Positions 11,117 to 20,730 of a stretch of DNA of 64,000 nucleotides are shown in pieces. Source of the DNA: Planktothricoides raciborskii GIHE-MW2 (GTDB taxonomy: Bacteria; Cyanobacteriota; Cyanobacteriia; Cyanobacteriales; Laspinemataceae); the NCBI RefSeq assembly GCF_040564635.1, contig NZ_CP159837.1, forward strand, positions 3,955,001 through 4,019,000, given 5' to 3'. Within the stretch, counting starts at the first letter, position 1. Every line of letters begins with the position of its first letter. The translations under genes and the position numbers were made by a program. The notes beneath the pieces were generated by a model, which saw only the letters and a list, made by a program, of their open reading frames with translations, had not been told where the DNA came from and searched no databases.

Positions 11117-13144
11117 TCAAGATTGCGGTCGTCCCACTCCATAAGTTAAGGCATAGCTTTGAGCTAGAAGCCAAAACCAAAGACCGGGAAATCGCGGTTC
11201 TAGCCATTGTTGCGACCAGCGGGTGAAGCTAGGCAACCAGACAAATATCCAGCTTAAAAGAGAAAATAAGGTGAAATTAAAATAACTGCCCAGCCAACGA
11301 ATCAGGTCTTTTGTGCCCGCCATTTGCCAAATCCACCAGAGTAAAGCGGGGTTAAGGGTGGCGGCTTTGAGGGCTAGTCGGTTAAAGGTGAGCCAACCTA
11401 CCCGATCTTTGATAAAAGAATCGGCGATCGCCCCTGGTTCAGTGGCCAAAAGACCAAAGAATGTATTGAGCATTGAGTTGATCCGTTCCGGTGGCAAGAA
11501 CTGACCTGTGGGCACCATCATGCCTTTGGAAAACATCCAGGTGACTGCAACATTACTTTGATAAGCCCGGATTTGGTTTAAATAGTTGGCTGTGAGCAGA
11601 TCGTGTTTCAGGGCAACATCTAATAAGCGAGTTAAGCGACCTAGGTTACGCACTAGAGAACCAAAGCCCGTAAAAACTAAGGGTGATTGTAAAGATGCCG
11701 CATCCCCTAGGGCAATCAGGCGATCGAAGGCAATGGTGCGATCGCTGGCTTTGTTACTAAAATGTCCGGGAATATAACCAAAGGTGGCTTTTTTCCACAC
11801 TAAGTCATCCATGTTGCAGCGGCGATACTCTGGCAAAATCGTGAAAAAGTCCTCATACATTTCCAGTAATGAGCCTGGATTTTCTGGATTCACCTGATGG
11901 TAATGAAATAAATAAAAAGTTAGTTCTCCGTCAGCCCCAGGGAATAATTCCCAAATTAACTGTCGTCCGCGAGAAATATCTCCGTGACTGTTGAGCACAT
12001 CCCCATATTGCGTATCCCAAACTTCGGGGGCCAAGCCACTGGAAATCACCCCCCCAACGGTGGGACATACGCTGTCAAAAGCGCGATCGCCATTCAGTTG
12101 CCATGCGATCGGGGAGGCAGTACCCATCGCATCCACCATTAAGCGACCTCTGGCTTGTTTCGCTGTCTGGGTGGGCAAATGTTGACAAAAGACTGTCGCC
12201 GCCTCTGATGAAATCTCAGCGCGGACAAACTCGGTCTGATCCCAAATTTCTCCCCCTGCTGCCTGTAGTTTTTCTCCACATAGCCGCAAGAATTTTTCCG
12301 CATCGATCGCGATATTCAGCACCGTGGGGGTATGCAGCACTTGGGCCTTGCACTGCGGCGGATTGTTACTATCGAAAAATTTATGGAACCCATCAATATA
12401 TTCACAAGCAATGATGCTTTCAAATTCACTGGGAGTGAATAATTCCAGGGAAATCAAACTTTGAAACTCAGCCCGGGAAATGTTCCATTCTCGATTCATC
12501 CGACCAAAGGGCATCCTTTCAATTAACAGCACTTGATAGCCCAGTTTGGCCATAACTGCGGCGTGAACCACCCCCAAGGCCCCGCCTAGATAAATTAAGT
12601 CATAAGTGGTTGACCGATCGCCGGTCGGGGTACTCTCGGTGACGGGGAAAATTACTTGTTTCGGTTGTTTGGGGTTGCGAACCGATTCTCGCCAACGCTT
12701 TTCCCACCAATAGACTCGGTTGAGGTCATACTCTCCGTTGGGAATTTTTTGAAAGTATTTGACGGTCTGTGGGTAATCCTTGGCTAATGCCTCAAAAATT
12801 GATTCTTTAGATAAATCAATGTTGGGCGGTTCGGGATATTGGTAGGGGAACTGCTTTCTGATCTCGGCGGTCAGGGCGTAGATCATTTTCTGTTCATCCC
12901 GAATGGGTTTTTCTGCCCAGCGAAAAACTTTCAGATAAGTGGTGCGTTGGACAGACCAGATAAATATAGATAGTTCTGTAGATAGTTCGGCGCCTTTTTC
13001 CCCCGCAGGTTCTGAAAACTGAACGCGAATGCCATCGGGGGTGATGAGTTTGCTGCCGGCGATCGGCTTAAACTCTTGTTGTAACCAGGTACAAACCGCC
13101 TCGGTGTTGGGGGTGGGGACTTCTAAGTAAAGAATTTCTTTCAT
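11117..13144 (-). CDS. cruA: CruA/CruP-family lycopene cyclase (FAD-dependent)
   Basis: This 675-residue flavoprotein-like protein has an N-terminal extension of about 180 residues, then a Rossmann segment (YDLIYLGGALGVVHAAVMAK near residue 182) and the signature NREWNISR near 218, shared by CruA and CruP lycopene cyclases. A second FAD segment reads LIALGDAASLQSPLVFTGFG near 480. Its C-terminus has hydrophobic stretches (NFTLFSLLSWIFVWLP) suited to membrane association. CruA closes the psi ends of lycopene into beta-rings during carotenoid synthesis. Length and the N-terminal extension favour CruA over the shorter CruP, but I cannot settle this by eye. The Rossmann motif reads GGALG rather than the usual GGGTLG. 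The next gene on the opposite strand has its own promoter. Confidence 0.75.
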   Translation of the reverse strand: MKEILYLEVPTPNTEAVCTWLQQEFKPIAGSKLITPDGIRVQFSEPAGEKGAELSTELSIFIWSVQRTTYLKVFRWAEKPIRDEQKMIYALTAEIRKQFPYQYPEPPNIDLSKESIFEALAKDYPQTVKYFQKIPNGEYDLNRVYWWEKRWRESVRNPKQPKQVIFPVTESTPTGDRSTTYDLIYLGGALGVVHAAVMAKLGYQVLLIERMPFGRMNREWNISRAEFQSLISLELFTPSEFESIIACEYIDGFHKFFDSNNPPQCKAQVLHTPTVLNIAIDAEKFLRLCGEKLQAAGGEIWDQTEFVRAEISSEAATVFCQHLPTQTAKQARGRLMVDAMGTASPIAWQLNGDRAFDSVCPTVGGVISSGLAPEVWDTQYGDVLNSHGDISRGRQLIWELFPGADGELTFYLFHYHQVNPENPGSLLEMYEDFFTILPEYRRCNMDDLVWKKATFGYIPGHFSNKASDRTIAFDRLIALGDAASLQSPLVFTGFGSLVRNLGRLTRLLDVALKHDLLTANYLNQIRAYQSNVAVTWMFSKGMMVPTGQFLPPERINSMLNTFFGLLATEPGAIADSFIKDRVGWLTFNRLALKAATLNPALLWWIWQMAGTKDLIRWLGSYFNFTLFSLLSWIFVWLPSFTRWSQQWLEPRFPGLWFWLLAQSYALTYGVGRPQS

Positions 13145-13211
13145 TTAAATGCTCTGTGGTTGATGATTGTTTGCGGGTGAGAAATTTTTGGCCGCGATTA
13201 CCGGGCTGCGG

Positions 13212-13239
13212 TTGACAAATTGACAAACTGGTGTATAAT
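13212..13239 (+). promoter_or_regulatory. Sigma-70-type promoter of the 90-residue protein gene
   Basis: TTGACA at 13212-13217 and TATAAT at 13234-13239 are both consensus, with a 16-base spacer. An overlapping second TTGACA lies 9 bases on. Transcription would begin near 13246, leaving a leader of about 75 bases before the ATG at 13320. Confidence 0.8.
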
Positions 13240-13319
13240 CCCTATACTGAATTAAAAAATTTAACAAAATTTAACAAAAATCTCAGCTTCTTCATACTTG
13301 TATATCCTCTCAACTAGCC

Positions 13320-13592
13320 ATGAATTATCCCATTCCGACGAGTATTCAAGAAATAGTCAATCTGCGGCAAAAACCTGTGAGTGAAGAGGTGATGCTCTGC
13401 GCGATCGCTGGAACCATTAAAATATCTCGCGAAGATGGCAAATCTTTAGAGGATATCACCGCTGAAGTCTTGGCGGAAGACAATTTTCTGGATCTGAGTA
13501 TGAGACGCTGGCTGAGTCAAGCGGTGACTACGGTTTGGCATTTTCTGGAATCTGATGCTGCGGACAGTAGCGATCGCCATCGCGGTCACTAA
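13320..13592 (+). CDS. Conserved small protein, 90 residues, function unknown
   Basis: The protein begins MNYPIPTSIQEIVNLRQKP and is predicted mostly helical and acidic, without cysteines clusters or membrane segments. A central stretch (AIAGTIKISREDGKSLEDIT) and the ending DLSMRRWLSQAVTTVWHFL look like a compact folded domain; the last 14 residues are polar and histidine-rich. I believe it belongs to a conserved cyanobacterial family but know no function. It is preceded by a consensus promoter and followed by the tRNA-Gly gene. Confidence 0.7.
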   Translation: MNYPIPTSIQEIVNLRQKPVSEEVMLCAIAGTIKISREDGKSLEDITAEVLAEDNFLDLSMRRWLSQAVTTVWHFLESDAADSSDRHRGH

Positions 13593-13729
13593 AAATATCT
13601 CTGGCCACTGGTGACTTGGTTTATTGCTGATTGGTTAACTGTTATTTTTCACATCTGGGAAAAACCTGTGGGAAAAAATAAAAAAATAAAAAAATAAAAA
13701 ATTTCTGTGCCAATCTGCAAAACTTGTGC

Positions 13730-13735
13730 TATAGT
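13730..13735 (+). promoter_or_regulatory. Extended -10 box of tRNA-Gly
   Basis: TGTGC-TATAGT is an extended -10 element placed about 27 bases before the mature tRNA. The same TGTGCTATAGT string occurs in the promoter at 56670-56698. No good -35 is visible. Confidence 0.5.
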
Positions 13736-13761
13736 GGAAAACGTGCAGAATTAAAGCGGAT

Positions 13762-13832
13762 GCGGGCATAGTTTAGTGGTAAAACTACAGCCTTCCAAGC
13801 TGTTAATGCGGGTTCGATTCCCGCTGCCCGCT
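13762..13832 (+). tRNA. tRNA-Gly (anticodon UCC)
   Basis: The 71-base cloverleaf has a 7-bp acceptor stem (GCGGGCA with TGCCCGC), a D-arm with TAGTGGTAAAAC, an anticodon loop CTTCCAA giving anticodon UCC, and a T-arm GCGGG-TTCGATT-CCCGC. The discriminator base is T and CCA is not encoded. A terminator follows immediately. Confidence 0.97.
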
Positions 13833-13845
13833 TAATTTATTAATT

Positions 13846-13880
13846 AAACCCTTATAGGCTATGGCTTATAAGGGTTTTTA
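13846..13880 (+). terminator. Intrinsic terminator after tRNA-Gly
   Basis: An 11-bp perfect stem, AAACCCTTATA (13846-13856) with TATAAGGGTTT (13867-13877), with a 10-base loop and a T-rich tail. Confidence 0.85.
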
Positions 13881-14345
13881 ATTTTAGGGACATTTATTGA
13901 TTTGCTCAATTTTCACTCATTAGGCTTTGCGATTTCCTCCGGGTGGATCCGTTTGAGCGATCGCGCTGCTGTTGTATGTGCATTGTTTATGAATTTCAGT
14001 CAAGGGATCTGTCTGGAAATTTTGATATTTTGTCAGGTACAAGGCTTAAAATCTGTGGTTTGCCCCCCATTTTGGGGCTGGTTTACTCTAGTTCAAGGTT
14101 ACAATTGAGCCTAGTCGGCGATCGGCAGATTCGACTTTTGCATAATGACTGGAATTCAGCGAAAATTTTCCGGCGATTAAAGTAAATTAAAAGCCCAAAA
14201 ATTTAGTTTAGACTAAATTTTTCAGGGGATGAATTTAATTGAAAAGTTACGGAAACAAGAAAAATTGTCGGTTTTATGATCAGGTAAAACTTTAATGGTG
14301 TAACTTTGGTCTAACTTTATTGATGAGTAGGGTTTTGCCGCATAT
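13881..14345. other. Intergenic region without supported features
   Basis: Two overlapping frames here (13902-14108 and 13943-14185) lack ribosome-binding sites and recognisable domains. A GCGATCGC octamer lies near 13957. A short inverted repeat, AAAATTTAGT and ACTAAATTTTT near 14200-14222, could be a weak hairpin. Confidence 0.4.
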
Positions 14346-15128
14346 ATGAAAATACTTGAATACACCTCTACAAAATTAACCATCCAGCAAAATGATCCGG
14401 ATAGACGTTGGATCATTGGGATGATTTTTATCCTGATTGGCTTGGTGGCGATCGCCGGGCCAGAACAATTGACCACTTTCAAGTGCGATCGCTTAAATAT
14501 GAATCAAGGCAGTTGTGAATTAGTTCATTATAGTTTAATCACATCTGATGTCAAAACATTTTCTCTAGAAAATATTCAAGAAGCAAAACTTGAAACAAAC
14601 TCCAACTCTCAGGAGCAAGCTTCGCGATTGATTTTAGTAACAAAAACCGAAAAAATTCCAATTATATCTGAGTATGGCTCAAATTTTGAAAATCAAAAAA
14701 ATGCCATGCAACAAATAAATTACTTTTTGAGTACATCCACACAAGCTAGTTTAGAAATTGTTGAAGATTCGCGGATTTTTAGTTATTTTTTTGGCAGCTT
14801 ATTTATCATTGCCGGATTAATCGGATCGGGACTAATGAATCAACAATGTACCTGTAACTTTGATAAAACCGTTGGTGCGGTCACTTTGACCAGAAAAGGA
14901 TTCTTGTGGAAGCGTTCTCAAAAAAGAACGACGAGTGAAATTCTCGGATTACAAGTTGAAACCAACAAGAAACAATCTGATAAAAAGAAATATCGCCTGA
15001 CCTTAGTCTTGACATCTGGGCAAAAGCTGAATTTAGGGCAACAATATGACCTAAGTCGATCGGAAACCCAGAAGCTTATTGATTGTATTACGACATTTTT
15101 AAATGTTGGGGTGACAAATATGTGGTAA
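14346..15128 (+). CDS. Two-span membrane protein with internally repeated layout, unknown
   Basis: I do not recognise this 260-residue protein. It appears built from two similar halves. Each half has a hydrophobic span (WIIGMIFILIGLVAIAG near residue 23; YFFGSLFIIAGLIGSGL near 142), then a cysteine-bearing strand (FKCDRLNMNQGSCEL; CTCNFDKTVGAVTL), then beta-rich sequence resembling a PH-like bacterial domain (bPH). The second half ends SRSETQKLIDCITTFLNVG. Such proteins usually sit in the membrane with the domain in the cytoplasm; no enzyme motif is seen. Confidence 0.65.
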   Translation: MKILEYTSTKLTIQQNDPDRRWIIGMIFILIGLVAIAGPEQLTTFKCDRLNMNQGSCELVHYSLITSDVKTFSLENIQEAKLETNSNSQEQASRLILVTKTEKIPIISEYGSNFENQKNAMQQINYFLSTSTQASLEIVEDSRIFSYFFGSLFIIAGLIGSGLMNQQCTCNFDKTVGAVTLTRKGFLWKRSQKRTTSEILGLQVETNKKQSDKKKYRLTLVLTSGQKLNLGQQYDLSRSETQKLIDCITTFLNVGVTNMW

Positions 15129-15514
15129 GAGATATGTGGTAATAAATATAGCAATAATTCCCGCATATAGGGAGGAGAGAGGAGAGAGGAGAGAGAATAT
15201 AGTAATTTCAATTAAAATTGATACAACCATCTAGTGGCGCAATGCTTGCGCCCCTACAGCAAATCAACAAATCAACATATATTCTAGAGGCGCAATACTT
15301 GCGCCCCTGATGTTTTATCGAAATCACAATTGAAATGACTATATCTTTACTCTTTCCTATTTACTCTTTCCTATTTACTCTTTCCTATTTACTCTTTCCT
15401 CTTTCCTTTTTGACAAAATAGTGACATTATAGTGATACCACAGACACCGATTTAACAGCCCGGTATCGGGTTACAAATTCTTATCTCTAACCACTAACCA
15501 CTTAGCATCAATTT
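15129..15514. repeat. Repeat-filled intergenic region before fmt
   Basis: Contains GGAGAGA-type repeats (15170-15194), two direct copies of the dispersed GGCGCAATGCTTGCGCCCC palindrome (15236-15257 and a variant at 15287-15308), and an array of TTTACTCTTTCCTA units (about 15348-15408). No gene is supported. Confidence 0.75.
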
Positions 15515-16528
15515 ATGAAAGTGATATTCTTCGGCACTCCTCAATTTGCGGTACACACCTTGGAAAAATTACTCGCTCACCCCAATATGGAAGTTTTGGG
15601 AGTGGTGACGCAACCGGATAAACGTCGAGGACGTGGGAATGAATTAATTCCTTCTCCGGTAAAAAAAATTGCTTTGGCGCATAATTTACCCGTGTGGCAA
15701 CCGGCAAGAGTGAAAAAACACACCAAAACCCTGACTCAATTAAAAGCAGCGAATGCTGATGTATTCGTGGTAGTTGCTTACGGGCAAATTTTATCCTCAG
15801 AAATTCTGGAAATGCCTCGTTTGGGTTGCGTTAATGTACATGGTTCGATTTTGCCCAAATACCGAGGTGCCGCACCGATTCAATGGTGTTTGTGTGCCGG
15901 TGAAACGGAAACAGGAATTACTACGATGCAAATGGATTCAGGGATGGATAGCGGCCCAATGTTGCTAAAAGCTTATACTTCTATTGGACTTGTGGATCAT
16001 GCCTACCAAATCGGGGAAAAGTTGGCTATTCAGGGGGCAGAATTATTAATCGAAACCTTGTTAAAACTCGATCGCGGTGAAGTTTCGCCTATTCCTCAGT
16101 CTGAGGAGGAAGCAACCTACGCACCATTAATCCAAAAATCTGACTATTTGCTGGATTGGTCAAATTCCGCTAAAGCATTGCACGATCGCATCCGAGGACT
16201 TTACCCCAATTGTGTGGCTACTTTTCGGGGCAAAGCTTTAAAAATTATGGCCACGGTTCCCCTGGGGGATGCCTATTGGTCCGCATTGCCGCCTGAATAT
16301 AGTGGGATATATAGCGCGATCGCAAATAATTGGTCAACTTTATCGACTCTCACCGGCAGTCCCGGAGAAGTGCTGACCGTGATTAAAAATATTGGGCCAA
16401 TTGTCCAAACCGGCGATGGGTTGCTGTTGTTAAAAGAAGTCCAGCTTACCGGGAAACGAGTACAGTCTGGCTGGGACTTTGCCAATGGGACACGGTTAAA
16501 ACCAGGAGAAGCGATCGAAAACGGATAA
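15515..16528 (+). CDS. fmt: Methionyl-tRNA formyltransferase
   Basis: This 337-residue enzyme formylates initiator Met-tRNA using 10-formyl-tetrahydrofolate. The N-terminal Rossmann domain starts [13 protein letters not shown] and contains the signature [18 protein letters not shown] near residue 108, with the catalytic Asn-His pair (N, H) and the downstream aspartate in [13 protein letters not shown]. The C-terminal OB-like domain begins near residue 205 ([15 protein letters not shown]). Length matches the family. It follows a repeat-rich gap and precedes another, so it appears monocistronic. Confidence 0.96.
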   Translation: MKVIFFGTPQFAVHTLEKLLAHPNMEVLGVVTQPDKRRGRGNELIPSPVKKIALAHNLPVWQPARVKKHTKTLTQLKAANADVFVVVAYGQILSSEILEMPRLGCVNVHGSILPKYRGAAPIQWCLCAGETETGITTMQMDSGMDSGPMLLKAYTSIGLVDHAYQIGEKLAIQGAELLIETLLKLDRGEVSPIPQSEEEATYAPLIQKSDYLLDWSNSAKALHDRIRGLYPNCVATFRGKALKIMATVPLGDAYWSALPPEYSGIYSAIANNWSTLSTLTGSPGEVLTVIKNIGPIVQTGDGLLLLKEVQLTGKRVQSGWDFANGTRLKPGEAIENG

Positions 16529-17222
16529 ACAGTTATTAGTTGTTTGTTTTTGGTTGTTTGTTGTTTGCTGTTTGTTGGGGAAAGGGGAACAGTTATCAGG
16601 AGCCACTGCGATCTTGGGGTCTCCCCAAGTCTAGCAAGTGGCGTGGAACGGAGAAAGTTAAAAGTTAAGAGTTAAAAGTTAAGAGTTAAAAGTTAAAAGT
16701 GAAAAGTGAAAAGTTAAAAGTTAAAAAAATATCACTATTCACTATTTACTCTCTCCTGTGCTCCTGTGCTCCTGTGCTCCTCGGTCGGTGAGCGAAGCCT
16801 GTCCTGAGCGCAGCCGAAGGGCCGAACCGCTGCTCCTCTGCTCCCTGTTTGTTGGTTGTTGGTTGTTTGTTGTTGGCGATAAATAACGAATAACAAATAA
16901 CCAACAACCAACAACGAATAACATTAAGTTTTTGTTGCCCTGGGGTGAGGCATGAATCTGCGGATTTTTCTTAATATTTAATTAACAATTATATTAATAA
17001 ATTAATGTTAAGATTATAAGTATAAAGTAAAGAATTAATCAGTTTTTTCTGTTTGAGATAAATGGCTGGAATTCTGGGGAAATAATTGTCGCGTCCCAGA
17101 GCAAACCGGCTTAAGTATTCAGTAGGCGTAGGGTGCGTTAGCAAAGCGTAATGCACCGTTTGATAGAACCAGCCTGCATTCTGAAAAAAGCATTGACATT
17201 AGCCGCACGGAGGCGACGAAAA
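16529..17222. repeat. Repeat-rich intergenic region
   Basis: Holds TTGTTTG-type runs (16540-16576), AGTTAAA/AGTGAAA arrays (16651-16727), GCTCCTGTGCTCCTGT runs (16754-16778), a fragment GTCCTGAGCGCAGCCGAAGG (16801-16820), AACAACCAACA-type runs (16896-16918), and a 9-bp hairpin GGTGCGTTA/TAATGCACC at 17132-17157. The last is a hairpin seen widely in cyanobacterial intergenic DNA. No gene is supported. Confidence 0.7.
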
Positions 17223-17468
17223 ATGTTTTTGAAACAAAAATTAACCGGCGATCTGATTGAGATCATACGAATCGAAGATTTATATGATCCCTGCTTGAGT
17301 GAAGTCATGGGGCGTTCTCACTTAGGTGAAGAAATGCAAGATCCGGCAATTTATGAAAAGGAACAATTAATCTTCCCTTCTGGAGAAATGCTTCCTCGGT
17401 GCTGGAAAGATCCGGATTATGGAATGGTTAAACCCCCTATACCCACCCAAGCAATTTTGGTTCGATGA
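17223..17468 (+). CDS. Small conserved acidic protein, 81 residues
   Basis: The frame is open from 17151, but the ATG at 17223 has a good GGAGG site 6-9 bases upstream and begins the part that looks conserved (MFLKQKLTGDLIEIIRIEDL). Recognisable blocks are GRSHLGEEMQDP and FPSGEMLPRCWKDPDYG. This pattern occurs in small cyanobacterial proteins of unknown role; I cannot name the family. A very strong terminator follows. Confidence 0.72.
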   Translation: MFLKQKLTGDLIEIIRIEDLYDPCLSEVMGRSHLGEEMQDPAIYEKEQLIFPSGEMLPRCWKDPDYGMVKPPIPTQAILVR

Positions 17469-17496
17469 GTTTTAAATTGAAATGAGCGAGGACTTT

Positions 17497-17541
17497 AACC
17501 AGAGAGGAACAGTGCGCGATCGCTGTTCCTCTCTGGTTTTT
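17497..17541 (+). terminator. Strong intrinsic terminator with HIP1 sequence at its tip
   Basis: A perfect 16-bp stem, AACCAGAGAGGAACAG (17497-17512) with its complement at 17523-17538, is followed by TTTT. The 10-base loop TGCGCGATCG joined to the stem's C makes a GCGATCGC octamer. Confidence 0.92.
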
Positions 17542-18170
17542 GCCTCGATCGCCAGTTTCACTCAATTCTGGATTTCTTGTGGTTTGTGGGCAATTGGTTT
17601 GTGGCAGTGGTTCCATGAGCGATCGCCTATATCATCATGTAACCGACGATGCCAAAAGCTGAAGTTTTCCTAAAACCTGCCTTAGATTGATGCGAGTTGA
17701 GTATTTTTTGGTTAGGATAGTAATATCAACAGGGTGAATTACACCAAAAACCTAGTCAGAGCGAAGCATATAGCCTGCGGCATGGCTGCGCTTACCGCGC
17801 AGAAACCTTCCGGTTTAAACAACAATACATCTACGGGAATGCTTCGCCCGTACAGCTAAGTCTTAATGTTGATTTTTTAATAAATTTTGATAAATTTTAA
17901 TTTTTGTAAATTTCTGATTCATGTCGTTTCAGGATGAATTCTGAATTGGCGCATCAATCGGTAAAATTTTAATTTTTTTTTATTTTTGGGGATTTCTGAA
18001 AAGAATTTTCCCGATTTAGCGAGCGAATTGCTGAATCCAGGTGACAGCCTTGGATTCTTATTTTCAACAATTCGCTTATTTTTGGCAATTTTTTTGATGG
18101 CTGAACTTATGGTTTTTAATTGGTTTTTGCAGATTTCTCAACTCAAGGTTTTTCCAATGGAGCAATTATT
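17542..18170. other. Intergenic region, no supported gene
   Basis: Contains GCGATCGCC (near 17620), a degenerate piece of the dispersed GCGAAGCAT family (17760-17860, with GAATGCTTCGCCCGTACAG), and T-rich tracts before the next gene. Frames at 17482-17673 and 17986-18216 have no coding support. Confidence 0.4.
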
Positions 18171-18524
18171 ATGGATGCTAATCGAAAAATTCAACAAATT
18201 CTCGATCTCGACATAAATAAAAGTAGAATAGATCGCATCGAAGCGGTGTATCGTCGAAAAGATTTAAATCATTTAGAGCGACGGCAACAGCAACGAGCTA
18301 TTAGTAATGCGATGATTTCTGTGGCTTTACTGTATGGCAAAAAACGATTTAGCCGAGGGGCGATTATTTTTACCCTGAACGATCGCAACCTAAGATGGAC
18401 TCCTTACGCTAAGTTTTCTGATGTATTGCGGGGGCTGCGGGTGGTCTGTCTGAGTGGTCCACCGGATGCGAAAGTTCTCACCGCTTACTGGCACAAACAT
18501 ACAAAACAGAAGGTGAGAAAATAG
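18171..18524 (+). CDS. Conserved small basic protein, 117 residues, unknown
   Basis: The frame is open from 18120, but the ATG at 18171 has a GGAGC site 9 bases upstream and begins the globular part, MDANRKIQQILDLDINKSR. The protein is basic, with RRKDLNHLERRQQQRAISNAM, then FSRGAIIFTLNDRNLRWTPY and LRGLRVVCLSGPPDAKVLTAYW. The C-terminal block could be a small nuclease-like or DUF4258-like fold, but I cannot confirm it. A terminator follows. Confidence 0.65.
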   Translation: MDANRKIQQILDLDINKSRIDRIEAVYRRKDLNHLERRQQQRAISNAMISVALLYGKKRFSRGAIIFTLNDRNLRWTPYAKFSDVLRGLRVVCLSGPPDAKVLTAYWHKHTKQKVRK

Positions 18525-18654
18525 ATAAGACGATTTCATTTTTCGGCAATTCCCTGGGAAAGTCAAAATCCGCTTCTCGATTGATTGCCCAAAGATTGAT
18601 TTTGGTTCGGTTGTTTCATTTACCTCAAATAGACTTATGCACTTGGTATGATCA

Positions 18655-18685
18655 AAAGTGAAGCTGGCAAAGCTTCACTTTTTGC
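18655..18685 (+). terminator. Intrinsic terminator
   Basis: An 11-bp perfect stem AAAGTGAAGCT (18655-18665) with AGCTTCACTTT (18671-18681), a 5-base loop and a T-run. It ends the transcript of the gene at 18171-18524. Confidence 0.85.
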
Positions 18686-18740
18686 GTTTTAAGGGATGCT
18701 AAACCCTTAATCCATAAACCTGAATGATTGCCAAAGCAAA

Positions 18741-18822
18741 GAAACCGGGTTTCTGTGGTGAATATGTAGGGGCGAATGGCCATTCATTCGCCCGTAGGAA
18801 CCGAGAAAAGAAACCCGGTTTC
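18741..18822. repeat. Pair of dispersed GAAACCGGGTTTC palindromes
   Basis: GAAACCGGGTTTC at 18741-18753 and GAAACCCGGTTTC at 18810-18822 are inverted relative to each other and flank GGGCGAATGGCCATTCATTCGCCC, itself an inverted repeat. The whole can fold as one stem. Confidence 0.75.
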
Positions 18823-18976
18823 TGAAAGGGCGATCGCTTTTTCCGAGGGTATTTTGCTCCGCGTTTTCCCAAGAGATAATTTTTAGAGATAATTTTTTTG
18901 GGATTTTTGGCATAACATCGCCGCTTTTACTTAAAATTAAGGTAATCAATCAGCGCTACAGTAGGAAGTTAACGCA

Positions 18977-19993
18977 ATGCAGTTTATTGATTTAGCCGAA
19001 CTCCAAGTCATTGGTGGCAAGGGAGGCGATGGAATTGTGGCTTTTCGCCGAGAAAAATATGTGCCTGCGGGAGGACCGTCCGGTGGAAATGGGGGAAAAG
19101 GCGGTTCGGTGATTTTTGTGGGGGATGAAAATCTGCAAACTTTGCTGGATTTTAAGTATAACCGAATTATTAAGGCGGAAAATGGGGAACGGGGTGGCCC
19201 GAATAATTGCACTGGGGCTAATGGAGGCGATCGCATTGTCAAAGTGCCTGTAGGAACAATGGTCTATGATTCGACTACGGAAGAAATTATTGGGGATATT
19301 GTCGAGACAGGGCAAACTTTAATTGTCGCCCAAGGGGGTAAGGGCGGTTTGGGGAATAAGTATTTTCTGAGTAACCGAAACCGCGCCCCAGAATATGCCC
19401 TAGAAGGGTTAGATGGAGAAGAAAAATTTCTCCGTCTAGAATTAAAGTTATTAGCAGAAGTGGGAATTATTGGGTTGCCGAATGCGGGGAAATCTACCTT
19501 AATTTCGGCGGTATCTTCTGCCCGTCCCAAAATTGCCGATTATCCTTTTACTACGTTAGTGCCAAATTTAGGCGTAGTCCGCAAACCGAACGGGGATGGG
19601 ACCGTGTTTGCGGATATTCCCGGTCTGATTTCAGGGGCGCATTTAGGCATCGGATTAGGCCATGAATTTTTGCGTCATGTTGAACGGACTCGCTTGTTAT
19701 TGCATCTGATTGATATTACCAGTGATGACCCGATCGCTGACTATTCTAAAATTCAAAATGAGTTAGCGGCTTATGGTCGAGGATTAAGCGATCGCCCCCA
19801 AATTGTTGCCCTAAATAAAATTGATGCCAGCGATCGCTCTGATGAAGAGATTGCTGGCATGATTTCCGAGTTAAAATCTCTGGCAAAAACCCCGGTTTTC
19901 CAAATTTCTGCCGTTACCCGTTTGGGATTAGATCCATTATTACAAGAAGTTTGGCAAATCCTGGATCGAATGTTAGTCACGGTTGACGGTTAA
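18977..19993 (+). CDS. obgE: GTPase ObgE/CgtA
   Basis: This 338-residue GTPase assists late 50S ribosome assembly and links it to stress signalling. The N-terminal glycine-rich Obg fold spans residues 1-158 ([29 protein letters not shown]). The G domain follows: G1 [10 protein letters not shown]3 DIPGL, G4 NKID near 275, G5 SAVT near 313. No C-terminal OCT domain is present, as is usual in cyanobacteria. An AGGAAG site lies upstream of the ATG. Confidence 0.97.
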   Translation: MQFIDLAELQVIGGKGGDGIVAFRREKYVPAGGPSGGNGGKGGSVIFVGDENLQTLLDFKYNRIIKAENGERGGPNNCTGANGGDRIVKVPVGTMVYDSTTEEIIGDIVETGQTLIVAQGGKGGLGNKYFLSNRNRAPEYALEGLDGEEKFLRLELKLLAEVGIIGLPNAGKSTLISAVSSARPKIADYPFTTLVPNLGVVRKPNGDGTVFADIPGLISGAHLGIGLGHEFLRHVERTRLLLHLIDITSDDPIADYSKIQNELAAYGRGLSDRPQIVALNKIDASDRSDEEIAGMISELKSLAKTPVFQISAVTRLGLDPLLQEVWQILDRMLVTVDG

Positions 19994-20200
19994 TTGTTGT
20001 TTGTTGTTTGTTGTTTGTTGTTTGTTGGGTAGGGATTCTTTGGTGGTTGGTTGTTGAACGAACAAATTGACAACAAATAACAATCAACAATGAACAAACA
20101 ACAATTAACAAACAACAATGAACAAACAACAATGAACAAACAACAATGAACAAACAACAATTAACCATCAACCAACAACAATCAACAATCAACAATTATC
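19994..20200. repeat. Tandem repeats of TTGTTTG and AACAAAC types
   Basis: A TTGTTTG array (19998-20025) is followed by an inverted array of AACAACAATGAACAA-type units (20076-20165). The two can pair into a long AT-rich hairpin, and the run sits between the convergent obgE and the next minus-strand gene. Confidence 0.8.
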
Positions 20201-20202
20201 AA

Positions 20203-20730
20203 TTAAGTCAAAAGTGAACCTTCAATGTTATGGGGATAATGGCTATGTTCCCACCAATTTAGAAGCAGATAAAGAGGAATCCAAGTTAAGGAAAATAAGA
20301 CGAGGAATGGGGAGTGGAGGAGAAAACCTAAGACCAACCAAAAAGTTAAGTCACTGATGACTTGGGATTGATAAATACTTTCATGGTTGCCTAAGATCGT
20401 CATGGGGATGGTTTTTTCTATCAGCGAACGCCACCAATAGTAAATGGATAACAATGCGATCGCGGTAGCAATGGCGGCGGAAACCCACCAACTCCAGGGG
20501 AATACTTGGGGAATTGACAGAGGAATTGGGTAAAGAAAATAGACTATATAGTTAATTCCCACTAGAGTCATTAGCAGTTCTGCCCAGGTTTGGTATCGGA
20601 TCGAGTTTAAGCTTTGACTCTGATTATTTTGGCTGTCTAAGTTTTCTGGGTTGGCACTTTTGACATAAAAATATAAACCCAGAACGGTAGCGACCATTAA
20701 AATGATGACGTTAATCCAAGCAATCATCAT
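20203..20730 (-). CDS. Four-span membrane protein, unknown
   Basis: This 175-residue protein has hydrophobic segments near residues 4-22, 50-70, 82-98 and 125-155. Two aromatic-rich motifs stand out (YYWWRSLIEKTIPM and LLLNWWEHSHYPHNIEG). The C-terminal part faintly recalls small integral-membrane methyltransferases of the isoprenylcysteine type, but the S-adenosylmethionine site is not evident, so I leave it unnamed. Its last codons abut the tandem repeat array. Confidence 0.65.
   Translation of the reverse strand: MMIAWINVIILMVATVLGLYFYVKSANPENLDSQNNQSQSLNSIRYQTWAELLMTLVGINYIVYFLYPIPLSIPQVFPWSWWVSAAIATAIALLSIYYWWRSLIEKTIPMTILGNHESIYQSQVISDLTFWLVLGFLLHSPFLVLFSLTWIPLYLLLNWWEHSHYPHNIEGSLLT

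Noticed and set aside
10786-11226. Frames giving MHP or MHR repeat proteins
   Set aside because: Both strands translate the AGGATGCAT and GGTGTAG arrays; no flanking conserved sequence.
13762-13832. tRNA-Gly as an attachment site for an integrated element
   Set aside because: No integrase gene and no repeat of the tRNA 3' end found downstream in the window.
13902-14185. Two overlapping small frames after the tRNA gene
   Set aside because: No ribosome-binding site or recognisable sequence, and each overlaps the other in a different frame.
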